Both the position numbers and the translations under genes were made by a program. Of a stretch of 64,000 bases of DNA, positions 18,131-26,847 are shown piece after piece (position 1 is the first letter of the stretch; every line of letters starts with the position of its first letter). Under the pieces are notes generated by a model that made no database searches, had not been told where the DNA came from, and worked only from the letters and a program-made list of their open reading frames with translations. Source of the stretch: Candidatus Leptofilum proximum (GTDB lineage: Bacteria > Chloroflexota > Anaerolineae > Promineifilales > Promineifilaceae); assembly GCA_016710325.1 (NCBI GenBank), contig JADJXK010000001.1:2108001-2172000 (forward strand), written 5' to 3'.

Positions 18131-20290
18131 ATGAAACGGCCGTTTCCCACCCATGCCATTTGGGCCGGAATCATCATCGCTCACTTGCTCATCGCGCCGC
18201 TGTTGTCAGGCTGGTTTACCTGGGGCGGCCCCGGCCAGGAGCAGGGGGAGCAGATCTTCCCTGCCGCGCCGATGGCGCTGCCGCTCTCGTTCATCCCTAA
18301 TGCCGGGCAGCTGGAGGGGGACGCGGTCTTTGAAGCGATTGGGGCCAGCGGCGGTCTGACTTTTGGCCAGGACAGCGTGCAGGTGGCGCTGCCTGATGGA
18401 CGTTTGATGGTGGAATGGGTTGAGGCGAATGGGGAAACGGCCGTTACCGGCACAAATCCCCTCCCCGGCACAGCCAACATCTACCGGGGCAGCGACGCCA
18501 GTCGCTGGCAAACCAACCTGCCCACGTATAAATCGGTAACGTATGCCGCCCTCTACCCAGGCATTGACCTGGTGTACGACGGCAGCGAAGGGCTGCTGAA
18601 AGGCACGTATTACGTGGCGCCGGGCGCCGATCCATCGTTGATTGGTTGGCGGTATGAGGGAGGAACGGCCGTCACCCTGAATCCACTCTCTGGTGACTTG
18701 CACATTGCACTCAATCAAAACGCTGTTGTCACCGAAAAAGCGCCGCTGGCTTACCAGGTGGTGAACGGCCGTCAGCAACCCGTTGAAGCAGCCTACTGGC
18801 TGGATGGCGACACGGTCCGGTTTGCCCTGGGCGCATACGATCGGGCGCTGCCGCTGGTGATTGATCCGACGTTGGTTTACAGCAGCTACTTTGGCGGTGG
18901 CAGTGACGATGTGGCTACCGACGTGGCTGTCGACAGCGGCGGCAATGTCTACGTGGTAGGACATACCTACTCCGGCAGCCTGCCCGGCGGTGGCGGCGGC
19001 ATTGCCGGTTACAACGACCTGTTTGTAACCAAGATTAATGCGGCAGGAACGGCCGTTATCTACACTACCATCCTCGGCGGCAGCGGCAGCGACGAGCCAG
19101 CGGGTGTGGCCGTCAACGGCAGCGGCAGCAAAACGTGGGTCACCGGCACGACAACTTCCGACAACCTGCCCACCTTCAACGCCTTCCAACCCACGCCAGG
19201 CGGCGGTGTCGATGCCTTCGTCATGCAGTTTAACAGCACTGGCGGACTGGCTTTTAGCAGTTACTATGGCGGTGGCTTTTACGATGCTGGTGAAGACATC
19301 GCCCTGGACAGCGCCGGGAACGCTCATCTCGTCGGCTCCATTTGGGGCGGTTTCTTTGCCAAAATTAACGGGCAGACCTATCAAAACGAATACGAGCGTA
19401 TGATCAGTGGGCAGGAAGCCACCGGTTACGGCATTGCCCTGGACAGCCAGAACAACATCTACGTCACTGGCAAGATTCGCTCCGATTCCTGGCCTACGGT
19501 GAACCCGGTACAAAGCACCTGCGGCGCCTATGATAACTGGACGTGCAGTGATGACGCCTTTGTGGTGAAACTGCCTCCGACCGGGGATGACCTGCTCTTC
19601 AGCACCTACCTGGGCGGCAGCGCGGCCAACGGCGGCAGCGGTACGGATATTGGCCGGGCGATTGCCGTAGACGGCAGCGGCAATATCGCGGTTGTCGGTG
19701 AGACCTTTGCCAGTGACTTTCCCGTGTGGAATGCGGTGATGGATCAGAAGCCGGGCAGCAGCACGGCCAGCGCCGCTTTCGTGACGCGGTTGGTGAAGCA
19801 GGGCAGCAGCTACCAGATGGGTTTTAGCACCTATTTAGGCGGCAGCAGCTCTACCTGGGCCACCAGTGTGGCGATGAACAGTGTCGGACAGGTATTTGTT
19901 GCTGGGGGCACTGGCGCAGCCAATTACCCCACGGCCGCTGCCTGGCAGTCACAGCTTGGTCCTGGGGTTTGCTTCAGCAGCACCAGCCGCAACTGCTACG
20001 ATGCCTTCATCGCCCAGTTTGCGGCCGCTGGCTCTATGCCGTTCAGCACCTACTGGGGCGGCACGGATGACGACGTGGCCGAAGGGGTGGCGCTGGACAG
20101 CAGCGGTAATCTGATTGTTGTGGGTTCGACAGAATCGAACGCTTTCCCGGTGACCGCGGGCGGTTTCCAGCCCAACCGGTCGCAGAATGAGGAGGCCTTT
20201 GTGGTGAAGCTGAACACCGGTCAGACCAATCCACCTCCTCCCCCGATAGATTTACCGTATAGCGTGTATTTGCCGACGGTGATTCGGTAA
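18131..20290 (+). CDS. Secreted SBBP-repeat beta-propeller protein
   Basis: A 719-aa protein from the ATG at 18131; an ATG at 18107 in frame would add 8 residues and both have an AGGA-type ribosome site. A hydrophobic signal/anchor (about 5-30) precedes an N-terminal domain (SLSFIPNAGQ-like, YPGIDLVYDG) usual in front of SBBP repeats. Then come about seven SBBP-type blades with the pattern (F/Y)S(T/S)Y(L/F)GG...D...(I/V)A(V/L)D..GN.(Y/V)V.G.T. The tail is PPPPPIDLPYSVYLPTVIR, a proline spacer plus VYLPTVIR at the very end, a tail I associate with secreted proteins of Chloroflexota. It is likely exported and surface-retained; the ligand is unknown. It is the last gene of the ABC operon, closed by the terminator at 20301. 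Confidence 0.88.
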   Translation: MKRPFPTHAIWAGIIIAHLLIAPLLSGWFTWGGPGQEQGEQIFPAAPMALPLSFIPNAGQLEGDAVFEAIGASGGLTFGQDSVQVALPDGRLMVEWVEANGETAVTGTNPLPGTANIYRGSDASRWQTNLPTYKSVTYAALYPGIDLVYDGSEGLLKGTYYVAPGADPSLIGWRYEGGTAVTLNPLSGDLHIALNQNAVVTEKAPLAYQVVNGRQQPVEAAYWLDGDTVRFALGAYDRALPLVIDPTLVYSSYFGGGSDDVATDVAVDSGGNVYVVGHTYSGSLPGGGGGIAGYNDLFVTKINAAGTAVIYTTILGGSGSDEPAGVAVNGSGSKTWVTGTTTSDNLPTFNAFQPTPGGGVDAFVMQFNSTGGLAFSSYYGGGFYDAGEDIALDSAGNAHLVGSIWGGFFAKINGQTYQNEYERMISGQEATGYGIALDSQNNIYVTGKIRSDSWPTVNPVQSTCGAYDNWTCSDDAFVVKLPPTGDDLLFSTYLGGSAANGGSGTDIGRAIAVDGSGNIAVVGETFASDFPVWNAVMDQKPGSSTASAAFVTRLVKQGSSYQMGFSTYLGGSSSTWATSVAMNSVGQVFVAGGTGAANYPTAAAWQSQLGPGVCFSSTSRNCYDAFIAQFAAAGSMPFSTYWGGTDDDVAEGVALDSSGNLIVVGSTESNAFPVTAGGFQPNRSQNEEAFVVKLNTGQTNPPPPPIDLPYSVYLPTVIR

Positions 20291-20300
20291 AAACAGAACG

Positions 20301-20332
20301 GAGACCGGGTTTCCCGGTCTCTAGTTTTTTTT
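20301..20332 (+). terminator. Rho-independent terminator
   Basis: GAGACCGGG and CCCGGTCTC form a perfect 9-bp stem with a TTT loop, followed three bases later by eight Ts. It lies 11 bp after the SBBP gene stop and ends the 13793-20290 operon. Confidence 0.93.
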
Positions 20333-20490
20333 GGAAGTAAAGTAGTAACCTGCTTTTGATCCCTGCCAATGAGAAGGGACAAAATCCTGCCGACCGGCAG
20401 TGCACGCCTGATCAGCGAGTCCGTAGAGTCAATGGACTTTAGACACTGCCCGAAAACACGCCGGAACTCCCCGAATCCGCATCCAGCTAA

Positions 20491-20679
20491 TGCACTGGTC
20501 ACCTGGCGGACGTGTTACAACTGCTGGTAGAGAGTATGACCAACCAGGCCATTGTTCAGATGTTAGGGCTAAGCGCCGGGACGGTTAAAAGTTACGTTCA
20601 AACCACCTTGTGCAAGTTGGACGTGGCGGATCTGACGCAAGCGGTCGTAAAGGCTATTCGGGACGGGCTGGTAAAGTAG
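20491..20679 (+). pseudogene. LuxR/NarL-type HTH fragment
   Basis: An open frame of about 62 codons ends at the TAG at 20677. From the GTG at 20512 it reads VLQLLVESMTNQAIVQMLGL, then SAGTVKSYV and a C-terminal TQAVVKAIRDGLVK. This is the four-helix LuxR-type DNA-binding domain with no receiver or other N-terminal part, no start with a ribosome site, and an upstream in-frame stop at 20488. It is most likely the remnant of a response regulator. The rest of 20333-20945 (before and after it) shows no gene; a TTGACA at 20871 has no convincing -10 partner. Confidence 0.6.
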
Positions 20680-20945
20680 GCCAGATAATCCTAAATCCAT
20701 CCTACGCGCCAAGAAGATAGCCACAATACTTGACAGATAATCTCTAAAGCTCAGCCTTTTGTGCACCAGTTTAGCTTCCCATGCACCGACATGGTATGAT
20801 ATATTCATTACATCACCACCCAAAAGCACCCATCTCAATCAACCCCGCTGCATGCCAAATAATTGTGTTGTTGACACAAACTTGTCGTCTGTGTGCTTTG
20901 AATTTCTAAAACAGCAAGTAACGCCAATTGTATAGGAGGTGAACC

Positions 20946-23900
20946 ATGGTTGTTCGGGAAAATGATATCTTTAAGATGATCAGTTTTCGCAAGCCAATTG
21001 ACGGGCTCACCATTGAACCCACGGAAGACATTCCCAATTCTGCAGTTGTCAAGCTACTGGCCGATATGCAGGTTATTCCTGACCATCCCAACGATGAGGT
21101 GCTGGCAAGGCTCCAGGACCAGCCAACCCTGACGGAAAGCGATCTGAATAATCTGGCGCTGCACCAGGTTGTAGATTTGCTCCAAAACCAGCCAAAATTG
21201 ACCTTTGCCCAACTTAAAGCGCTGCGACTTCACATCCAAAACCACAAATGGAGCCTGGAAACCTTTTCGGGAACTGAGCTCTTTGCCGATAATTATCGTC
21301 AGGTCGTCGATTCCTGGCTGGTGCTGAAGCTGAAGCAGGGTGATATTCCCCTTATTGAACAACACGAAGCACTTATTCGAGCAGCCCATCTGTGCCTAAG
21401 ATTAAGGGTTTCTCCAGGCAGCCTGAAAAATCCGGAGACCATTGCCAATCTCCGGCAGGCCCTGATTATTCTGCCCAAACCCTGGCGAACGGCTCGGTAT
21501 CTCAAGGCAGATCTGCAGCAAAAACATACTGAGAAGCTGCTGGAGTTGAAGCTGCCGGAAATTTCCGATAAAGCGCAAAAAATTGCCGAAGCAGAGGCAA
21601 ATTTTAAGGCGCTCGAAAGAAAGATAGCCCACCTAGAGTCGCTACAGACCAAAGCTTATAGAACCTACCATCGTTATAAACACCAGCCTCAGATAGAGGC
21701 AGCTGGCGGCAATGCTCGGTCGCTGGCCGCTGCAGGCATTATTACCACCAGCGTGCCCCTTGACGAAGGTTATTACACAGCGCTAGACAACGCCTTGTCA
21801 GATGAGGAGCGTGATACATTAAATGAGATTGTGGGGCCTGGTTTGGATACTCGTCCAGCCACCTTCACTGACCTTGTGGCAGAGCTAGACTATGCCGATT
21901 TGGTAGTGTCTTCAAATGATGCCTGTTCCCAGATCAAGGTGTTTGAAGTAGAAGAAAAGGCGGAGCTCCCGGCAGCAGATGCCGTCGAAGAAACCGAAGA
22001 TCGTCCATCAGTGCGCGCAATTGGCTGGGGCGACCTCATTGTAGCGCGTGAACGTCTGGTCCGGTATGACGCGCAAGAGATTGCCCACATTGAGAACGTA
22101 TTGGCCGGTGAGGAAAAGGTTCGGGAACATGAACGGACCAAAACCACGCAGGAGTTTACGGAGACGGAAACGATAGAAGAAACGGAATCGGAGCGGGATT
22201 TACAGACCAGTGACCGGTATGAATTGCAGTCGGAAAGTCAAAAAACAATTAACCAGGAATTTTCCGTTGAGGCTGGTGTGAATACGTCTGGCCGCTACGG
22301 ATTGACCAAAATTGAAACTTCCCTGGATGTCGGGTTCCAACAGAGCAAGTCTGAGTCTAAGAACTCCTCAAACCGTCTGGCCAAGGAGATCGTGAACCGG
22401 GTGGTCGAGCGCACCTTTGAATCGGTTCGCCGATTGAGGCGCCTGACCATTACCGAACAGATTCGGGAACTGAATACCCACGCACTCAGAAATGTAGCCA
22501 CCGATGGCGCGCCCGCTGTCTCCCAAAGTGGCGTGTACCTTTGGGTGGAAAAAGTCCATGAAGTTCAGCTGAGACATTATGGTACACGTCTGATGGTTGA
22601 ATTTCATGTTCCAGAACCGGCCGTCTCTTTGCTCGAACAGTCCGCTGCCCAAAAGAAAAAAATCCCGAAACCAGCGCCATTAACGATTGGTCCGGCAGAT
22701 GTGAAGGAAAGTAACTATCTCTGCCTGACCAGGCTGTATGGCGCCGAAGATGTAGAGCCCCCGCCGCTGCAGTTTGTCCAGGTGGGGTGGGCCTGGGCCT
22801 CCACGCCCAATGAAGATGATAATGCCAACACCTCTGAAGATACCGTTGGTGAGATGATTTCTATCCCGGCTAACTATATTCCAATAAGCGGCCGGGCAAT
22901 GGTGAGTGCCCATCCTGCACACCCGGAGGATGTGGACGTGTTTTTAGGCGTAGCCGGTATTGATGTCATCAATCTGAAAGGCGAAGTTTTTGACAGGCAG
23001 GTTTTTGACTTTGATCCCGAAGATACCTGGCCCCAGGGCGTACCGGTCTCCGTGCGAGCTCATGGTCACTTCGATAAAACGTTAACCGCACAGGTGACCA
23101 TGCGCTGTAAACGGACGGAGGCCGCTTATAAAACCTGGCAAATCCAGACCTGGGAAAAAATACGTCAGGCTCACCAGCTGTTGGTTGAAGAGTACAATCG
23201 TGCAGTGGAAGAAGAGGCGTTTGCGGAAAGTGCCCTCTTTCAAATTCAAGGTCGGCCAGAGGCAGACACCCAGCGCCTTGAGCAGGAGGAGCTTAAAAAG
23301 TGGGCTATTAAGATTATCCGCCACCCGCATCACTTCCAATTTAATGCCATAGAGCAGGTTGGGGATTATCAGGAGATAGCGCCGCTTGGCGCCGATTTCC
23401 AGGCACCTATTGTGCGCTTTTTTGAAGAAGCCTTTGAATGGCGGCAAATGTCTTACTTCCTCTATCCCTACTACTGGGGTCGGCGCGACGCCTGGAAGCT
23501 GCGTCAAGGTATTGATATCGCCAATGCTCAGCATGAATCCTTTTTAAGGGCTGGGGCAGCGCGGGTTATTGTGCCGGTCACCCCCAACTATGAAGCCAGG
23601 GTGCTGCACTATCTGGAATCTAACGAAGACAATGAGTATAAAAAGATACTGGGACCCGAGGCAATTGAAGCTCCAGCCGATTCGGATGTCGAAGATCTTT
23701 GGCTTGAGCTCCTGATTCAAAAGAATGAAGAGCTGGCCTTGGGCAGCGGCACCCTATCCGTCAAAAAGAACAAAGAAGAAGTTGAAATCAATCCAGACAG
23801 TGATTGGTTGGCCTCAGACCGGGATTTGGGCCGTGAGCTTTACATAGACGGCGGTACTTATCGGATTACGGCCGTTCTCGATGACCGTCATTTCTCCCTG

Positions 23901-24044
23901 GAGGGGCCGTTTCAAGGGGAAACAGACGCCAACGCCCGCTATGCTACGGGCAGTGTTCCTTATGGCGCACCCTGGCTGGTGCGTCTACCCACCAATCTGG
24001 TCATTCTATTGGATGAGAAGGGCAAGCTGGAACAAATGGCATGA
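20946..24044 (+). CDS. Large protein of unknown function, first gene of an unrecognised two-gene operon
   Basis: A 1032-aa protein with no signal peptide and no membrane helix. The ATG follows a perfect AGGAGGTG. I do not recognise the family. Visible parts are a helical N-terminal half with a coiled coil (about 200-245, KIAEAEANFKALERKIAHLE), then GWGDLIVARERLVRYDAQEI (about 360) and a Glu/Thr-rich stretch (TETIEETESERDLQTSDRYE) leading into a Ser/Asn-rich strand region and a conserved-looking beta core (GVYLWVEKVHEVQLRHYGTR). The last 90 residues (GTLSVKKNKEEVEI, DLGRELYIDGGTYRITAV, HFSLEGPFQG) resemble a small beta module common in phage tail and adhesin proteins. Only one ACGGCCGT is present and GC is lower than in the neighbours, so transfer is likely. 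It overlaps the next gene by ATGA. Confidence 0.85.
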   Translation: MVVRENDIFKMISFRKPIDGLTIEPTEDIPNSAVVKLLADMQVIPDHPNDEVLARLQDQPTLTESDLNNLALHQVVDLLQNQPKLTFAQLKALRLHIQNHKWSLETFSGTELFADNYRQVVDSWLVLKLKQGDIPLIEQHEALIRAAHLCLRLRVSPGSLKNPETIANLRQALIILPKPWRTARYLKADLQQKHTEKLLELKLPEISDKAQKIAEAEANFKALERKIAHLESLQTKAYRTYHRYKHQPQIEAAGGNARSLAAAGIITTSVPLDEGYYTALDNALSDEERDTLNEIVGPGLDTRPATFTDLVAELDYADLVVSSNDACSQIKVFEVEEKAELPAADAVEETEDRPSVRAIGWGDLIVARERLVRYDAQEIAHIENVLAGEEKVREHERTKTTQEFTETETIEETESERDLQTSDRYELQSESQKTINQEFSVEAGVNTSGRYGLTKIETSLDVGFQQSKSESKNSSNRLAKEIVNRVVERTFESVRRLRRLTITEQIRELNTHALRNVATDGAPAVSQSGVYLWVEKVHEVQLRHYGTRLMVEFHVPEPAVSLLEQSAAQKKKIPKPAPLTIGPADVKESNYLCLTRLYGAEDVEPPPLQFVQVGWAWASTPNEDDNANTSEDTVGEMISIPANYIPISGRAMVSAHPAHPEDVDVFLGVAGIDVINLKGEVFDRQVFDFDPEDTWPQGVPVSVRAHGHFDKTLTAQVTMRCKRTEAAYKTWQIQTWEKIRQAHQLLVEEYNRAVEEEAFAESALFQIQGRPEADTQRLEQEELKKWAIKIIRHPHHFQFNAIEQVGDYQEIAPLGADFQAPIVRFFEEAFEWRQMSYFLYPYYWGRRDAWKLRQGIDIANAQHESFLRAGAARVIVPVTPNYEARVLHYLESNEDNEYKKILGPEAIEAPADSDVEDLWLELLIQKNEELALGSGTLSVKKNKEEVEINPDSDWLASDRDLGRELYIDGGTYRITAVLDDRHFSLEGPFQGETDANARYATGSVPYGAPWLVRLPTNLVILLDEKGKLEQMA

Positions 24045-26605
24045 CTAAGGAAGTCCGGCGTTTTCTCGAAGTATATGAGAAAAACCTTCAGGCAACCCAG
24101 AGAAGCGCCATGTTTTTACCTGTCCCTAAAAGCACGGCGGAGGCGAAGCAGCGGCTTTTAACCCTGGTGCGCATCCAAAAAGGGACTGCGCAAAATTTGA
24201 AAAAGCTCATCACCGTGTTTTGGTCATTAGAGGCGCGGGAGCGCCAGGTGCTGGTACGGCCGTATTTAGCGGCTCTCAACACAACCAAATACGTGCTGGA
24301 TGATGTTTTTCTCGAAGCCCGATTTCAGGCCGAATTTAACAAAGACGACAGCCAGCTAAAAGACGTTCATGCGATCTATCAAAGTGCCGTTATCGAATGG
24401 ATAAAAGGCAGTCCCCTGTTAAATCCGCAAACCAATAAAGATAACGATAGCTTTATCCCCAAAGTTAGCAATAGCCTGGGACAACCCTATTTGCGCGGGC
24501 TTGGGGGGTTAAGGGCTCTAACCGGGACTGCGGACTTTGGTGGGCCGACTGCTTTGCCCAAACGCGCCAGAGCAGCGCTGCTGGCCGATATAAAACACTT
24601 TAAAGATACCCAGTTTAAAGAAGGCCTCCAGCCGGAAACGGAGCATATGATCGGCCTGATATTTTTGCGATCCCAGCTGGAACTGACGCTGCGCTGGGTG
24701 ATAGACGTTACCAACTTTTCGGGAGTGCAGGGCTGGTATCAAGAGATGGGCCAGGCAGTGGAAGTCGTGAAACAGGATGTTCTGGACATCATTGCCTTGC
24801 AGGTGCGCCAGGCACTCATCCATAAGCAGAAGGAGACCGCTCTTGCCCTCAAAAAGCTGTTTCAAGGATATCTTGCGACTCTAGCCAACCTTTACTCTCT
24901 TCGGGGCTTTGAAGCGGGGGTCTTGCTCACCTTTTTTGCCAAAAAAAATGACAAAGGTAGGTTTGCCTTTGAGGACGAAGTTGTTGGTGTAAATCAGGTG
25001 AAGGAAAAGATCAGCGCTTATGTTGGTGTGCCTGATCCCGACAACCAGGATCGCGCCGCCTTAAGCGTCGATGCCGTCCTGGCCCGACTAAACGAATTAC
25101 AGGGCAAGGAGATTACCGTTTTTGGCCTGCTAAAAGGACGTAAACTAACCAGCGAGTCCAGCAAAGGGGAGATCCGGCTGGGCCCAGTGAACCTGGCCGG
25201 TTTTCAGGGTCCAGTCAAAGACAGGCGGGCTGTGGTCAAAGGCGTATTGGACGTTCGGGGAAAGATAGCAAAGATTGTTGACCCCAGCCTCAAACCAAAC
25301 TCTTTTGCCTACGTAGCCCAGGTTGGTTCTCCCATTCGATTTCAACAAGAGGATTTAAGCCAGCCGCTCCACTTGGTACCCAATTGGCGCCAGGCCGGAT
25401 CGGGGATAAAAGCGGAAGCCCGTCGCGAGCTAGAGGGAAAAAGCATTTCGGCCGTCCTGGCCGGGCAGCAGTTGCTGGTCATCGACCTGCTCACACACCC
25501 GGAGGTCATCACGGCCTTAAACGGCCATTTTAACGGGAAAAAGATCTCCGCGGAAAGCAGGGCCAGGTGGCGTCAGGATCACATGATCGATTTGAATGAC
25601 CTGGCTGTGCGTACATTGGTTTGGACCGTGCTGTTTAAGAAGTTTTTAAAGCAAAACAAAAACAAGGCATTTGCCAGTCTGTTTGCGTTTATGAACCAAT
25701 ATCTCAAACATTACACCCGCCATACATACTTCAATGTCCGAGATTCAGGGAAGAATTACCTGCTCAGTAACTGGCCGACCGATCTGCTGGGCTGTGAGTT
25801 TTTTGATTGTGGTGTTTATGCTCTGCGGATGGCTTTTGATATTCAACAAGCGGTTACGCAAACTTCGGTCAAGGTTGAGTTTCGTTTTCTGACCTTTTTA
25901 AACCATATTGCCCTGATCGGCTACTTTGATAACCAATCTTTTTTGGTTAACAACGATCGGATCTATTTGCCAAAGCCGATCCCAAAATCTGCGGCGGATG
26001 CCCAGCTGGAGGCGGGCTTTAACTGGGCCATAAACGCCTTTTCTACTGTATATGATGTGCGGTTTACGATTTTTGTGGCCGTCATGCCCGTTGGCTCCTT
26101 GCTGTCAGACACCTCATCGTTTGAGTCAAAAATCTGGCAGATGTATCAAAACTCCCTCTGGTGGGGATTGGCCAATCATCGGGCAACACCCACCAGCAAT
26201 ACACCTTCCTACTATGATGAAATTCAGCTCTTTAACCAGGGATCGCTGAAATTGGAAACGCTGCTCACGGTAATCAGAGAAAAGAACCCGGCTGCCTCTT
26301 CACCGCTGATGGGTGAAGCCACGGATTTGGCGGCGGCCCTCTACGATCTGGCTAACCGGCTGGCAGACCCAGCTAACTTTGTGGCTGAGAAAAAGTCGGT
26401 TAACTTTATTCCGGCCATTGGCTTTGGCTCCCCGCAGTCTTCGGGCAAGAGGCGGGCGAGCGGCCTGCCAATGTATGAGATGGTTGATCTCTTAAAGAAG
26501 AAAAGCAATCTATCCCATAAACAAAAGCAACTCATTGGCAGTAAGGTCCGGCAGGCCCATGTGGCCGCATTAACGGCTAAATTTGCCCTGAATAAAAAGC
26601 CCTGA
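24041..26605 (+). CDS. Unknown protein with possible papain/transglutaminase-like Cys-His-Asp core
   Basis: An 854-aa soluble protein, coupled by an ATGA overlap to the 1032-aa gene. Most of it is helical, with no family I recognise. A block at about 583-645 reads LLGCEFFDCGVYALRMAFD, then LNHIALIGYF, then LVNNDRIYLP. A cysteine at a helix start (C590), a histidine 32 residues later (H622) followed by a hydrophobic strand, and an Asp 17 residues further (D639) match the order and spacing of papain-like and transglutaminase-like catalytic triads. This is inference: spacing alone cannot prove a fold. The basic tail ends in LNKKP. The partner protein has a tail/adhesin-like module, so a substrate- or effector-carrying pair is conceivable, but no function is assigned. 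Confidence 0.85.
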   Translation: MTKEVRRFLEVYEKNLQATQRSAMFLPVPKSTAEAKQRLLTLVRIQKGTAQNLKKLITVFWSLEARERQVLVRPYLAALNTTKYVLDDVFLEARFQAEFNKDDSQLKDVHAIYQSAVIEWIKGSPLLNPQTNKDNDSFIPKVSNSLGQPYLRGLGGLRALTGTADFGGPTALPKRARAALLADIKHFKDTQFKEGLQPETEHMIGLIFLRSQLELTLRWVIDVTNFSGVQGWYQEMGQAVEVVKQDVLDIIALQVRQALIHKQKETALALKKLFQGYLATLANLYSLRGFEAGVLLTFFAKKNDKGRFAFEDEVVGVNQVKEKISAYVGVPDPDNQDRAALSVDAVLARLNELQGKEITVFGLLKGRKLTSESSKGEIRLGPVNLAGFQGPVKDRRAVVKGVLDVRGKIAKIVDPSLKPNSFAYVAQVGSPIRFQQEDLSQPLHLVPNWRQAGSGIKAEARRELEGKSISAVLAGQQLLVIDLLTHPEVITALNGHFNGKKISAESRARWRQDHMIDLNDLAVRTLVWTVLFKKFLKQNKNKAFASLFAFMNQYLKHYTRHTYFNVRDSGKNYLLSNWPTDLLGCEFFDCGVYALRMAFDIQQAVTQTSVKVEFRFLTFLNHIALIGYFDNQSFLVNNDRIYLPKPIPKSAADAQLEAGFNWAINAFSTVYDVRFTIFVAVMPVGSLLSDTSSFESKIWQMYQNSLWWGLANHRATPTSNTPSYYDEIQLFNQGSLKLETLLTVIREKNPAASSPLMGEATDLAAALYDLANRLADPANFVAEKKSVNFIPAIGFGSPQSSGKRRASGLPMYEMVDLLKKKSNLSHKQKQLIGSKVRQAHVAALTAKFALNKKP

Positions 26606-26660
26606 CGGCGAAATAAATAGAGGGTCTTCAGGAATTCAGGAGGTTTACAATCCGTGATGC

Positions 26661-26700
26661 GTGAAACGTGAAACGTGACCAGAGTGACATCACGTTTCAC
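26661..26700. repeat. GTGAAACGTGA palindromic dispersed repeat
   Basis: GTGAAACGTGA (26668-26678) and TCACGTTTCAC (26690-26700) form an inverted repeat, with a further direct copy at 26661. The same words occur on the other side of the IS481-like element (about 29670-29683) and between argB and argC (34366-34396), so the element seems to have landed in a copy of this repeat. Confidence 0.7.
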
Positions 26701-26847
26701 GCTGTTAAATCTTGTAATATCGTACCTTCTCTAGTTTCCGCTAAAGAATTAACATAAAAAGACTTCATTGAAAAATTAAAATTCGTTGGCAAATCTTTTG
26801 CCAATGACAGAACCTTAAAAATGTGACAAAAAAGACCAAAAGCTAAG

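Noticed and set aside
18206..19513. A 435-codon minus-strand open frame
   Set aside because: It is the shadow of the SBBP-repeat gene, whose plus frame has a signal peptide, blades and a terminator.
26606..26712. A small gene between the unknown operon and the IS element
   Set aside because: Short frames there come from GTGAAACGTGA repeats and have no ribosome site.
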